From: Isoetes taiwanensis
Lineage: Eukaryota; Streptophyta; Lycopodiopsida; Isoetales; Isoetaceae
Direction of reading: 5' to 3'
NCBI GenBank assembly: GCA_021234155.1
Contig: JAJEKV010000025.1
Span: 1,875,995-1,939,994, forward strand
DNA length: 64,000 nucleotides
The notes beneath the pieces are model-generated. The model was not told the origin of the DNA. It did no database searches and saw only the letters and a list, made by a program, of their open reading frames with translations. Below, piece by piece: positions 25,355 through 37,545 of this stretch (position 1 is the stretch's first letter; each line of letters opens with the position of its first letter). Both the position numbers and the translations under genes were made by a program.

Positions 25355-28069
25355 GCAAACAAAACCTCTAACAAATTTTTTGAATATTTTGCACTCCGTA
25401 TGCCATATCTCAAGTTTCAGACAAAAATATAATAGTTAAGGTCACTAATTTTGAAGACGTGAGTTTTTATCAAATTGCTTGCCATGATGTTTCTGTGGCA
25501 TTGCCCATCCGGATCATACATTCCACCTTCAGCTTAGAGGCCCCTGAAAATCCTTGATGTCACAAAGGTTTGTCGGTCTTACGTTCCAATTCCAGGTGCA
25601 TAGAATGTATGGCACATGTTTTGTAAAATCTAATGAGGTTGCATTTCTTTCTGGCTAGGTCTTGCAATATTTTTAAGATTATCCAATATGGAAAATTGTC
25701 AGAACTAGATAAGATTTTCAAGGCAGGAAGATGGACCTCCTTAAACTTTGGAAAAATATAGTCCTACGTTTGCAAACAAAAAGACCACGTGTATCTGTTG
25801 AATCATCCATCGTCACCCTAAACTACTTAGCTGCACCTGACAATGGTATTGTCATGTACGTAACGTCTCCAGATGGACTCTACGCTCTGTTTGTTGAAGC
25901 CCAGTGCACTATAATGTCTGTCAATAGATGTCCTCGTCGGTTATTTGTTCTGCCAGTAATTTGGCAAAGCTGAACAAAGGGACTGTCAAGATTTTGAGTT
26001 CTGTTTATTAGCTCACCTTGGTTTTATAGCACAAAAATAATATACATGCATCTTTCCGGTGCATAAATTTTATATTTGGTTAGGAAGATTGACAATTCTG
26101 CTTATGTTGATCTACTTGTGCATGCAGGGAAGAAGCTCTATGTGCAGCAGCTCTCAAATTTTCATATTTGAAGGCATACATCAGGGCAATTTTCTTCATC
26201 TCTACTACAACTCGTGCCAAGTGCATTTATGCAGATATCACATTTCTGTCTATATGTCTATTTGTTTGAAACCCTATGTCTATTTGTTTGAAACTCTATG
26301 TTTCAGAATCATTTGCATTCCATGACAATGGACACAATGTTGTCCCACCAAGATATGTTCACATGCAAATCACCACAAAGTGATTATTTCAAGCTCAATG
26401 TATAGGGTAATGAGCTTTTCATAACAAATAGACCAAATAGGGGAGCAACACCAATGGTAGAAATAAAGTTCCATTCTTGCAGGAATAGTGGACCAACTAA
26501 GAATTTTAGTGACAAGGAAATGAAACAACACCAATTAGCCCGGTGCCCGCGCTCAAATGGATGATGGCTAAAAATTTAAACCAAAATGCCCCTACATTTA
26601 TCTAAATGCATTTTTCATTTTGTTAGATGACCTAAAAGTCAAGAAGTTGCTAAGAATTTGTTAGAGATGGATTAGAGAGGACAGAAATACGAAAATTATG
26701 GTGGCAATTAACACGCCTTTTTTTTGGTAAATATAATGAGCTTCATCAAATCTTTAGTGGGGATGCTATGTGCATTTTTTTAATTAATCTAGAAATGCCA
26801 AGAATATTTATGCTTAACAATAAATATTGTATGCCATGCTTAGTTCATCCCAGTGACACTGACGTGGACATGGACATTAAGCATTATCAATGTAAGTATT
26901 GTAGTTACTCCATAATTACTTGTAAACTATAACATGGAATGATATTTTATGTAGAATGTTAGTTGTAAGCTCCTCTATTCGACATAATTGCAGCCCAACT
27001 ATGCATTACGCTTGGGTAATTGACAGGTAGCTTCCATAAAGGGACAGCCATCTACCCAATGTTAGACTTTTGTTGCGTGTCATGCATCATTCCACCGTAA
27101 AATGGGCACATCCAGTGGTACAAGCCTCTAGCTTTGGTGGAACCTAAACGTGCCCTACAAAACCACCCTGTCACAACTCGTGGCTGCCGCCACTCGTCAG
27201 CCACCCAGTTGCCCATCAACTGACCATTGAGATTAACGTCTTATTTCAACCATCTTGACTAGTATGACATTGCAGGATTTACTATGGACGGTGTTATGTT
27301 GTGGAGGAAGGTATATTACAACCATCCAGTGCAAACATGAAATAGTCTTAATGTTTGCTTTAATTTAAATTTCCATATTAGTTTTGCATTTCACAGAAGT
27401 CTTCAATAGATGAGCAGCTATTAAAGGACTTAATATTGACATATGAAACCATTGTGTGCCTAAATTTATGAAACCAACCAAGTACAAGCAATAAAACCTA
27501 CTTGATTAAATTCCAACTAGGAATTTTTTACAACAAACAAGTGAGAAGAAACTTATAATCGTTGTTGCATTTTTTGAGCATGCGCTAGAATCAATCTCGA
27601 AGATTAATGACATTTATGTTTATGTGCCTTTAAGTTCAAAAGTAATGACATATATGTTTATGTGCCCTTATGTTCATATAGTCAGTTTTAAGGCAAGAAC
27701 CTATTGGTGAAGGTCCAGTTCCCAGTGAAGTTATCAGTACTTTCCCCTTCCTCCCCAGTTGTATGAATTAACCTCCGCAATTTATGAAATAAACCAAAGA
27801 ACTTTTGGGCAAAGAAAATGAATCCGTACGTTTATGCCATTAACAAGGCTCAACATTAAACAAAGAAGATTCAACTCTCGAGCCACTGGAGGGCAACCCT
27901 CCGTGCGCAGCACCTTGTTTATATGAATACTGAAGTCTGTGCTTTTCTCGGAAGGCCAAATATGCCTTGCAGGTACGTATCTAATATCCAAATCTATTGT
28001 TCTTAAGAGTGCTCATGTATTCCCATCTGGTCATTGTGATTATAGAGAAATTTCCTTGCAAAGGTTATA
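25355..28069. other. Helitron interior without recognised gene
   Basis: No confident exon is seen. A 24-bp tandem duplication (GTCTATTTGTTTGAAAC) lies at about 26250-26300. A short motif with nested palindromes, GGAGGGCAACCCTCC then GTGCGCAGCAC, lies at 27888-27913 and recurs at about 56884-56908. Confidence 0.4.
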
Positions 28070-29553
28070 GGAAAATGAGTATATGGCATTAGTGGATGTT
28101 CTTCAAGATAGGACAAAGGTTTTGGATAGCGTCTGGGCAAAGATTGAAGGGAGTTTCATTGTCCAAGTTATACCCGAAAAAACTATTTTCTACTTAGAAG
28201 GACCTTCTAGAGGTAGGTGCACCAATTAGAGGGTAGTTGCAATGGTGATTACGGCCGCCAAATGGTGGCGAGTCTTTATACATTTTGATGGATATGGATT
28301 ATAGGAATGCCATGTTTATGCCAACATATCCACTATATCCACTTAACGTAAAATGAGGAGCAATGTTCTAAGGAGTCCAATTCCGCACAACCCTCTTGAT
28401 GGGCACGAGTTGAATCAGCGAGTTAATGACCTTGCTTCTCACTATCATCGTAATTGTCATATCATAGAAAAAAAAGAATTTTGCGGATGGATTGAAAGGA
28501 TAGTCCTGACATTCTTGTACAATATCCCCGTCGCGAGGAAAAGAAATGACTACAAGGTTCTTCCTCACAAAGGAAAATATTTTGCAGCTACTTGGTCGCA
28601 AAGAAAGTTGGCGGGGATTGAACAAGATATAACTGGTAGGTTGAAAGGAAGCACATTGTATGGCGTGCATGCAATGGTTAGGATCCATGGAGGATCGATT
28701 CTTCTCGAGGTTGCTTTGCAAACATCCTGACGCATACACTATATTTCTCTTGGAAGGTAAGAGTTTTGGCCAGCTCTAACTTCATCTCTTGATATCTTTG
28801 ACATATGATGTTGCATATCCTAGTGATATACCATTTAACACCTCGCCGGGCCTTAGGTGAAGTAACGCTAGCTCATATTGGCTAAACACCTATTTAAACT
28901 AATGTCAAAGTTGTCGATTGTATAACAATAACAGGGACTAAATTTATGTGCCACATGACACCTATGTTAGACTCGTCTTTTTCACCACTACTTGTTCTTA
29001 TAACAGATCCAAACTCCTCCCAAATTGGTTTGTTTCTTTGTAGACGCTAATTGTGCATTTGCACAATCTTGCAAGATGTCAAGGAGGATAGGTATCTCTC
29101 TGCTCAAGTGCTGGATTTCTTATACGTATAGAGGCTATATAATTGTTGGTTAGGATAAGACTCATGCCTTGCGTAAGAGTATGCCATTTTGTCTATGCCA
29201 TTAGTTTGTGATGTGAGGTAATTTAGCGAGAATGTGGATATGAAACCCTCAATAATATTAGCTTTAATACCATTGCAAGTGTGAGCTATATATCGGGTTA
29301 ACTTTTGTTGGTTCATGGAGGTCTTTATATACAACAGTGAATACTAGCGGAGATAAGATTTTATTGATTGGTTATTGATATGTTCAGGATTAATGCATCA
29401 AAGTCTCAATGGAGTACATTGGAGGGCGAATTTTGTCTTCCATGTGCACCAAAGAAGGTCGTCGCTTATCTTGAAGGGCCACCAGCTGGAGTTGACATTC
29501 TTGTTGACAACTTTTCTATTACAATTGCTTTGAAAAGAAAAATTTGCATCTAA
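28070..29553 (+). pseudogene. CBM22 modules of a GH10 xylanase gene, fragmentary
   Basis: Three exon-like pieces resemble plant GH10 endo-1,4-beta-xylanase carbohydrate-binding modules (CBM22). About 28085-28215 ends VWAKIEGSF...IFYLEGPSRG. The piece at 28353-28730 contains KVLPHKGKYFAATWSQRK, GIEQDITGRL and GVHAMVRIHGG. That at 29398-29553 contains WSTLEGEFCLPCAPKKVVAY, LEGPPAGVDILVDNFSI. The order (end of one module, most of a second, end of the second) is colinear with a gene. CBM22 modules bind xylan, and the full secreted enzyme remodels cell walls. No GH10 catalytic domain was found. Stops and intron-like gaps separate the pieces. It is Helitron cargo. Confidence 0.72.
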
Positions 29554-31471
29554 CATATTTCTCCTCCATTGCCGTAAGGCTACAAAATGCATGCTATTAA
29601 AGTCTATCCGAGTCTATGTTTTCTTTCCGGAAAGTCGGATATGTTTGCCACAAGAACGAGCTAGGAAGGTAAGAAGCTCCTTGGCTTCAAATTAGAAATG
29701 CCTAATTGTTTTGTTCATGTGGGGTCTTTGTGCATAAGTTGTCTCTCATGGGATACATTGGTTAAATTGGTATTAAAATAACTTCAATGGCATGAGTAAT
29801 GAAAGCCTCCACTCATATATATGCAGATGCTTGGAAGACTTGGCCCTCTATCGAAAGAATTGAAGCCGTATGATGGTGATTTTTATTCTACTGGTGCTGA
29901 TGTGGAAAAGGACTGCCCTTCTAGGCCTGATAATATGCTTTTTGGTATCATCTTGATCTTGGTTCTCATGTTGCTACATGGAAGAAAAAGGTTGTTATTG
30001 TTCAACACCACATAGTGTGAAAGGTATTTATCCAACTTGATTCCTTCTGGTATGCATGAATATATGCTTTTTTTCAATGTTTGGATTAGCCTCACGTAGT
30101 TTGATGCATGTCTTCAATGCATTTACATGTCAACAATAACATCTAACACCTGAAACTAACAACTGTGAGACATAACACCATCAGATGCATAGTATTCTAT
30201 TATTGTTAACTATGAACTGACTTTCGGTGGTACCTTCTTCAACTAATAGGCACTCAAACATGACGACTCCTTTATATAAGAGGTCAAAAGTTTCTTCAAG
30301 AGTACAATGATTATCACGAAGGAGATAATCAAGCAAAGGGCTAGAAGAAAAGTTTCTTCAAGAGCATAATGATTATCAGTAAGGAGATAAATGCGCGGAT
30401 TCATTTTGTCAGGCCGATTTTTTTGTTGTAGATCGATGGCGATGAACGATGTTGCAGATTTATGCCTAACCTTATTTTTTTGTGCAGCTAGGGCTTCTTC
30501 TAAGTGATTGTGTATGCATTTCATGCAACACGGCAACATTCTTGCAGTTCCGTAACAATCCTACAGTTTGTGCATGTTTTTGCAACCTGATATGTCTCAA
30601 CATGAAATGATGCTTTGGTTTATGATGTCCCTTTTCTATTATTTGAGGTCTTCAGAGTTTCAATTTACATGTGCCATGTCTTTCAACTTCTTCATAGCAT
30701 AACTATAGACATTTGCCCGATCCAGTTATAGGCTTCTGATGATGCATGTAATTCCACTTGAGGCTTTTTGTGAGCCCAAAAGCGATATGTGACCCAGTAT
30801 ATGCAAACTCTAGCAATGATTCTATATATACTTAGCAATTACGTTTCTTTGTTTTTGCAGAGACAATGACACTTGCAAGATAAATCTCACCAGAAATCTT
30901 GACTGGTCTCAAATAGTGCTGCATGGAAATGAGTCCAATATCTTTGCAATAAATGCATGTAGAAAAATATGGAAATGCTATGATTGTAGGTATGTTTGTC
31001 AAGGCTACTATGGTAAGCATGTTGATCTAACAGGAGATGCATCAACAATGAATATTATGTCGATGAAGATTGGCACTTTAAGGTTGTGGCATGTTTTTTA
31101 AACAATGGAAGTTTACTTTATAATGTGTATGTAGTCTATGGTTAAAGATTATTCAGAACTTCCAGAACGGTCTTAATAGCGATAAAGCAGCATTTATTAT
31201 CAAATGTTTAGAAAATTTAATAGGAACCTTTAACACGAACCAATATTTTGGCACTAGCTTATTTCATAAGGGGGCACAAAACTTAAATCTGAACAACATC
31301 TTAACATCAATGCATCATAATCACAACAATATAATTATCTTGACATAATCTCAATTAGTTATCTCGATATTACAATTATCTTAAAATTGCATTTTGTTCA
31401 GGAAGAATTTTTGGAAACAATATCACAATTTCTCTTGCAAACACTGTCCTACTTTTGTTGCCTAACGAAAA
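29554..31471. other. Helitron 3' region without recognised gene
   Basis: Two open frames (29821-30015 and 30916-31101) could be further exons of the captured xylanase gene, but I cannot align them to a domain. The last part is AT-rich and leads to the Helitron terminal hairpin. Confidence 0.4.
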
Positions 31472-31499
31472 GCCCAGCAACGCTGGGCACATTTTCTAG

Positions 31500-31932
31500 T
31501 ACAATCATAAAAGAGCAAATGAGTCTCAGAATCCTCATCTTGCTCGTCACTCTCACTCAAAATATTTTCTTCTTCAAGAAGACTATTCAACCTTTTTAAA
31601 CAAATCTCTCTATGTTGTAGAAGCTCTAGTAAATAGGCTCCAATTTTCTCCCCTTCCATGGAGAAGAAGTTTTGAAGATCCTCAGCATGAATATCATGTT
31701 GAACCCGAAGTAAGTAGTAAGCTTCACACCTAAGCAGTGTGTGTTCTTCATCTTCTACTTCATCTTCTCCACACACTTTACAATATCTTTCAGACAGAGG
31801 GATTATATGCCCCCATCTACCCGTTTCCACACCCAAGTGATGTGAGCTAAGGCGAATCCTACCAATTGCATGCCTCTTCTTTATAGAGATGTTATCTGCC
31901 AAGTACTGGGCCACTTCCAGCCCAGGATTCAT
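31500..31932 (-). pseudogene. LINE-2 ORF2 C terminus, truncated by the Helitron
   Basis: The frame has the conserved basic stretch (SIKKRHAIGRIRLSSHHLGV) and the knuckle CKVCGEDEVEDEEHTLLRC, then an acidic tail and LLFYDC at the very end. At 31499 it runs into the Helitron. Rejoined with 19305 the next codons would end the frame almost at once, as in the related LINEs that finish NLFYDFDCTM. It is in frame with the piece above, separated by one TAA. Confidence 0.85.
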
Positions 31933-31935
31933 GTT

Positions 31936-33495
31936 TTATCTATAAAGAATCATCTTCGTTTTTTGTTGTGCCCACATCTTTCTTTTAAACTTATCAAAAA
32001 CCCACTGCTTCAGATTCTTACCCATTGAAATTGCCTCTTCCCATTGAATATCCCATCTTCCTAGCCAACAAGTAACATCCCAAAACCATCCTTTATCTTT
32101 GCTGGCCAAAAGAGCCTTGTGTGGAAGCCTAGTGTCTTCCATATGTATCACTTTATTCAGAAAACGGATACACCTTATCATGGCTTCTCCCTCCAATGGT
32201 AAGAGACCGCACTCCGCTAACATCACCGGATATGATGTTTGGGCCTTAACTCCCAACTCGAGCCTGATAAACTTTTTCAAAATCTGCTCAAGATCATCCC
32301 ATAAACCTTGTGTGATACTGGGCCCCCAGATCTCATTACCATACAATGCAACACTTAGTACCAAGGATTTAAACAATCTCTTCTTAAGTGCCCATGACCA
32401 TAGATGAGCCCTCCTGCATAGACTTTGCATGGCATAAAGAGCCTTATGGCTCCCATCAACTCTATGAGCAATGCAAGTATTCCATCTGTGATTCCTATGA
32501 AAAATCAGCCCCAAATACTTATAAGAATCACAAGTGCTTACCAAATGATTTTTATATCTGAAAGAGCTTTCCTGCTTGAGTGCCCCCACTGTCATAATGC
32601 TAGTTTTCTCCAGGTTCACTTGCATCTCGGTAGAGTCACAAAAACGGGCCAGCCCATCTAAATGGCGTTGCATACACTCCGAGGAGCGCGCAAAGATGAC
32701 CACATCATCTGCATATATTAGCAATTGCACCACAAAGTCATGTAGCAAAATACCTCCAGGTCAATTTGCATGTAACCAACTTTCCAATCCATCAATAAAT
32801 AACCCAAACAAGGTGGGAGACATGGGACATCCTTGTTTCACTCCAATGTTACTAGATATATATTCCGGTGTTTTTAGAGATAGCGGAAAAGACAATTGTA
32901 TCAGCACCTTTTCATACAGTACCTGTACCGCTTCTCTGAGTTGAATTGGGACATTGATCTTATCCATTCTCTCCCATAACTGTGATCTTGGCACTTTGTC
33001 AAAGGCCTTTTTGAAATCCACAAAAGCCACATATGCCGGTTTCTTCGTGCCCTTCACTGTGTCAAATATTGTTTTCAGTACTAACAGATGATCTAAAGTA
33101 GACCTTGCTGCCCGAAAACCAGCTTGTGATTCCGCCCTCTTGCCATTAATCTCAGCCCATGCGCTGATTTTAGTTTCCAAAATAGATGCAAGGAGTTTTG
33201 GCATTAGACTACTAACCAAAATGGTTCTATAATTACTTACATCATTGAGAGATCATTCTTTGTGAACTGGTACAACTCTGTTAACTTGCCATTCTAAAGG
33301 AAATCCCTGCTCCATTGCATTTGTAAAAAGATTAGCCAAAATAGGCCAAATCATCAGACCAGCCCACTTTAGATGCTCGGCACATAGCCCTTGAGTATCT
33401 TTTGCCTTCCCATTTGCTAATCGGTTTATTCCATCTGATATCTCTTCTGCCGTAACCACCAGGCCCGATCTTATGCCATGTCCCGTGTCTTGCAT
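31936..33495 (-). pseudogene. LINE-2 reverse transcriptase with three nonsense codons
   Basis: Colinear in-frame pieces (33253-33495, 32761-33219, 31936-32748) carry LANGKAKDTQGLCAEHLKWA, QAGFRAARSTLDHLLVL, FVDFKKAFDKVP, GVKQGCPMSPTLFGLFI and the catalytic LLIYADDVVIF. Stop codons lie at about 33253, 32761 and 31936. Compared with LINE-1, the stop at 31936 replaces a Gln codon and the one at 32761 fits a CGA to TGA change. Catalytic residues are intact. The pattern is decay by point mutation alone. Confidence 0.88.
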
Positions 33496-34408
33496 CGCGG
33501 GATGGTGATATAAATCATTAACATACTTCCATAGGGGAGGTCATTTCGGCGGGCTTTTTTTAGCATGCTCCAAAAGCTTTTCGGATCCGAAATATATTTC
33601 TGGCACAAATCCTCTTGTCTAGTCTGTATAAATTGTCTTTTCTTCTGTCTTGTTATTTTTCTATAATCCTTTCTGTATTGCTCCTTATCTGATCCCCAAC
33701 TTTTTTTCCACAAAGCCTTAGCATTCCGACAAGCCTGATCATACCATGATTTGCAGGGAAGTCCTTTGCGAGCTCTTTTTGAAATAAAAACCTTCTTAGC
33801 TGCATTTGAAAGCAGATCACTTAACTGTTGGCTAGCTATGGCGATATCTGCATCCCACATCATTGATTGGAGAGAAGATTCAATCTCTGACTAATATCCC
33901 ATGCGCAGGCTTTCTCACATGCGGTATTCCAGATAAATGCCCATGTCCAGCTGCAGGTCCTCTCTCATGTCATGCAGTGTGAGCATCCAAGGGCAATGAT
34001 CCGATTCCAACTGTTCGCCAAGGATTTGGAAATTGGCTATCTTATGCAAAGTTTGGTCTGCCATAATGATGTAATCTACTGTACTCCTGGACCGGCAAGT
34101 GTTGCTTCTAGTCTCTGGGAATCTGGTCAAACCGTTACATATAAGCATATTAGTGCTACAGCATAAAGTAAGCAACTGCCTCCCGGATTTTGTAATTATC
34201 TTATCAGAAGAATATCTATCCCAACCTTCTTTCGCCAGCTCCTCTCTATCCATTTGTTCTAACCAGAGAGGATCATCCATATCTGTATTGACTGAAGCTT
34301 GCCTGTCTCCTGTTCTACAGTTAAAATCTCCAGCTAATATTACCTCACCTTATATCCTGTTCTAATGCAAAGAAAAGATCATCATGTAATGCATCAGTTT
34401 CCGTGTAG

Positions 34409-34409
<1 letters not shown>
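33471..34409 (-). pseudogene. LINE-2 endonuclease and linker
   Basis: The piece 33915-34409 has LEQDIR, GEVILAGDFNCRTGDRQAS, a STVDYIIMAD strand and LESDHCPWML, the C-terminal two thirds of an AP endonuclease. A stop falls near 34360. The piece 33471-33863 is the basic linker (RKGLPCKSWYDQACRNAK, PKSFWSMLKKARRND) that joins the endonuclease to the reverse transcriptase. The frame breaks near 33480 and 33870-33915. The N-terminal catalytic Asn/Glu part is absent because the copy is 5' truncated. Confidence 0.8.

Positions 34410-34494
<85 letters not shown>
34410..34494 (-). repeat. (GA)n tract: LINE-3 3' tail joined to LINE-2 5' end
   Basis: About 85 bp of pure (GA)n lies between endonuclease codons of LINE-2 and the ATGAAATAAAATGAAATTTA 3' end of LINE-3. 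Confidence 0.9.
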
Positions 34495-34497
<3 letters not shown>

Positions 34498-34956
34498 GAA
34501 ATAAAATGAAATTTATTATTTCGTCTTCGAGACCGCCAGGTCTATGAGACGTTTACATATTGCCTTCAAAATCATAAAACAGATCATCCAGTGCATCCTC
34601 TGAGTAATACACTGGGCTCCTCTACCTCTATCTCCTCTACTGCATGTTGTTTCAATAGGTCCTCTCTGCGTCTCAGAATATCAACAATGCACCCCCCAAT
34701 ACATGATCCTGGATATGAGAAGAAATCACCAAGCGAAGTAGCCAAAATCCCATGCTTGAGTCTGATGCTCGAATATGCCTGACAGGAAATCAAGACGTGA
34801 GCCTCGTCCTCTACCACCTCTCCATCACACACCCTGCAATGCCTAATGTCATGTGCAATATTTGCCCATCTTCCAATCTCTACCCCCAGGTGATGAGAGC
34901 TCAATCGAATCCTGGCAATCGCTTGTCTATATTTTACTGATATGGGCTCCCCAAGC
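34495..34956 (-). mobile_element. LINE-3: short 5'-truncated copy (array member d)
   Basis: Only the ORF2 C terminus and 3' UTR remain. The frame 34584-34956 has SVKYRQAIARIRLSSHHLGV and the knuckle CRVCDGEVVEDEAHVLISC. The 3' UTR (CGTCTTCGAGACCGCC...TCTATGAGACGTTTAC) matches LINE-5 closely. The 5' truncation at about 34956 joins unrelated T-rich DNA. Confidence 0.88.
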
Positions 34957-37080
34957 ACACTGACCCCAATTTTTGGTCCACAGTTGTTTTTTAGTTGTAC
35001 GGAAGTGTTGTTTTATGCCAAAAACAACACCAAAATGACCCCAAAAGTCCATGTGGCCCGTTTATCCGGATTTGCACAAAGAGACAGTGGTTTTTTGGCA
35101 AAAACTTCCACTGTGGTTTTTCTGGCAGCTTTTTGTTTTTGATCAACGTGTCCTTTTTTTCACTATTGTTTTTCACGAACTTTTGTCAACGTGTGGTTTT
35201 TCTTGATTGTTGTTTTTGAGGAGCCAGCGTTGTTTGTATTCCAAAAACACATGTAGGTTTGAATATTAATAATTGGGAAAATTGAAAAAGAATAGTTTTT
35301 TTTTCCTTTTCAATGTGTGTTGTTTTGTTTTCTCCACTTGTAGTTCTTTAAGTTAACATTGTTTTCACAAAAGAAAATACGTAATATCTAAGAAATCCAC
35401 ATGTATTATTTTAGAATAATTGTTGTTTTCAAATGTTGTTTTACTACGACAATATGTAGTTATTAGATATACCGTTTTTTTCTATATGTATTATGTTTTT
35501 TCTTTACATGTTGGTTTTAAAAGTTATTATTGTTTTCTTAAAAAACAATACGTAGTTTTAAAGAAATCCACATATAGGGAACATTGTTTTCCTTGATTTA
35601 ATATGTAGCTATTAAGAAGTAGACACGTTGTTTCTTAATATAGCTGTTGTTTCAATGAAATAAAATATATGTGGCTTTTATTTAAATTTAGAGAAACAAC
35701 CTGTTTGGTCCGCTCTGGAACATCTGTCTAACCAATCAAATATTGACACGTGGCACTCAATTTTTCAAAAAAAAACAATTATATATTAGCTATTGATAAT
35801 TTCAATCTACTAAAGGAAAAAGACATCATGGAGCAAGCATCATTTGAATGTCTACTAAACTCAAGTTTGCCTTTAAGTTTTGATCTTAATTGATTCCATA
35901 TTTAAACTCAAGCTTGCCTTGAAACCGTGATTATATTTTCACAAATTTATATATTGTATAAACTCAATTTTGCTTTATTCAAATTCTTGCCATGGAGCTG
36001 ATTTGATACATAGTAAAATGATATGCATATTCTTCTTTTTCATGGCACCGCCGCCTTGCAAACTTGTCATTTCCTTTCATTATGCCAAAATATTCTCAAG
36101 AAAAGAAAGATCCCTTTAACAACCTTTGACAAGTTTCGCGCATGTTTCTTTACAAATGGAGGGCTGCCAAATGCATTTTCTGCAGTTTCTAATCCTCTCT
36201 CTCGCATAATAAAACACCGTAATGATCCACCCCCTTCATAGAAAAGCCGGTTACCAATGCTCTTCCCGCAAAACAAACACAATAGAATATTGAGTGCTCA
36301 ATTGATCTTATTTTGAAGTAGATGAGAACAATCGTCATTATGCTCATTGCCAAATTTTGGACTAAACCTTTTATTCAAAAATTGGTTTAAAAAGACAACA
36401 ATGTTCAAAAATTGGTTTAGAAAGACAACAATGTTGGTCCTTTTCCCAGTTTCAAAGGCATATCAAAAACAATTAGCTTGCGTATTCTTACTACATTCTA
36501 GTTTCATATTCATAGAAACAATGCCTGTCTATGTAGTTTCTAGAAATACATCATGGGCATATGCAATCGGGGGAGGAAATAGAGAGTAGAATAAGATTTA
36601 CCGATCCACGAGCCCCCTCCCGTGACAAGAGTCGCCAAGCCTTCTTCGATCCTCATTCCGGTCTACTGCATTGGATTAAGTCATCTTTAAGGATCTGGCG
36701 GAAAGCTCCGTGATGGGCGGACTAGGTCATATGTGATTGAAAGAAACAGATTAGATTTTTTACAAGATCAAGAGAGAAGCCCGGTGAATATGCTTTTTGC
36801 TGGAGTTACCTTGGAGTCCAAGCCACATCTTCTGCAGTCCTCTACCCGCCATAGCCCGGACCTCCAAACTCGAGAACAATTAATTATTCGTAATCTAGGG
36901 TGTCCGGATTGTCTTGTCCGGATTTATTGCAGCTCATGTCCATTTGACTATCCTTCGCATCCGGCGCGCCGTGAGCCATTTTGAACCCATCGATGGATCT
37001 ATGTAATGACCTTGATGTTCTTGATATCTTCCCGGCCTTTTTTACGAGCCATTTTATACCGTTTGATGCGGCCGACGAGC
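34957..37080. other. T-rich and AT-rich intergenic DNA, no gene recognised
   Basis: 35200-35700 is rich in TGTTGTTTT-type repeats. A 31-bp tandem duplication (CAAAAATTGGTTTARAAAGAC) lies at 36377-36433. Open frames at 36347 and 36733 show no known domain. Confidence 0.45.
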
Positions 37081-37420
37081 ACCCACATCAAGAAGAAGCT
37101 TTGCCATCGCCAAGCAAAGGAGCTCACGGATTAGCTAACGCCAAAGAAGCCATTGCCAAGGGGGGAGAAAAAACAGGGAGGAAAGCAGAGGGAGAGAGGA
37201 AAAACACAGGGAGGAGCTCTGCCGGATTCACCATCGCCAAGGGGCGCCATAGACAAGGGGTAGAGAGGAAAAAAACAGTGAGGAAAGCACAGGGAGATAG
37301 GAAACACATAGGAAGGAGCTCACGGATTCGCCATCGCTGCGGCGCCATAGTCAAGGGGGAGAGAGGAAAAACACAGAGAGGAAAGCACAGGGCGGAGGGA
37401 AACACATGGCGCAAGGCCAA
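37081..37420 (+). repeat. Minisatellite of about 110 bp, three copies
   Basis: Units containing GCCAAGGGG, GGAAAGCAGAGGGAGAGAGG and GGAGCTCACGGATTCGCC-like blocks repeat with a period near 110 bp. They give a Lys/Arg/Gly-rich open frame (36981-37451) that I do not regard as a gene. Confidence 0.65.
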
Positions 37421-37495
37421 TCACATTAGAGGACTTGGATCAACATCTTAGCCGTTCATCGTGCTGTCAATCTCGACCATCAATTTCAAGGGCCA

Positions 37496-37545
37496 ATATC
37501 TAACATAATAAAATGGGGATGAAGATCTCAACCGTCCATCTTGAC
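37496..37545 (+). mobile_element. Possible Helitron 5' end
   Basis: After A, the sequence TCTAACATAATAAAATGG is followed by GATCTCAACCGTCC. This parallels the Helitron 5' end at 19306 (TC, an ATAATAAAA block, GATCTCGGCCGTC). No matching 3' hairpin plus CTAG was found downstream, so the call is tentative. Confidence 0.3.

Larger units (their letters stand above)
19306..31499 (+). mobile_element. 12.2-kb non-autonomous Helitron carrying host-gene fragments
   Basis: The 5' end is TC (TCTATCTATATATAATAATA, preceded by A), followed by the GGATCTCGGCCGTC motif often seen in plant Helitrons. The 3' end is a 7-bp stem hairpin (31472-31488), 7 nt, then CTAG (31496-31499) before a T. The element interrupts the last codons and 3' UTR of LINE-2, which can be rejoined by comparison with LINE-1. 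Inside are pieces of an ankyrin/AAA-ATPase gene, two PPR genes, an adenosylhomocysteinase exon, a Copia fragment and GH10 CBM22 modules, in mixed orientations. No RepHel gene was found, so it would need a helper. The 5' end could be 4 bp further right (19310). Confidence 0.82.
31500..34409 (-). mobile_element. LINE-2 body: endonuclease to zinc knuckle (array member c)
   Basis: This minus-strand LINE starts inside the endonuclease at 34409, where codons for PYTETDALHDDL directly touch a (GA)n tract. It continues through the reverse transcriptase to the C-terminal zinc knuckle at 31500. Its 3' end lies at 19255-19305 beyond the Helitron. From 33495 to 31500 the reading frame is continuous except for three stop codons, with no indels. 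Confidence 0.9.

Noticed and set aside
19306-31499. Autonomous Helitron
   Set aside because: No Rep HUH motif or PIF1-type helicase frame was found in the interval.
36981-37451. Lys/Arg/Gly-rich ORF as a basic protein
   Set aside because: It is explained by three copies of a 110-bp minisatellite.
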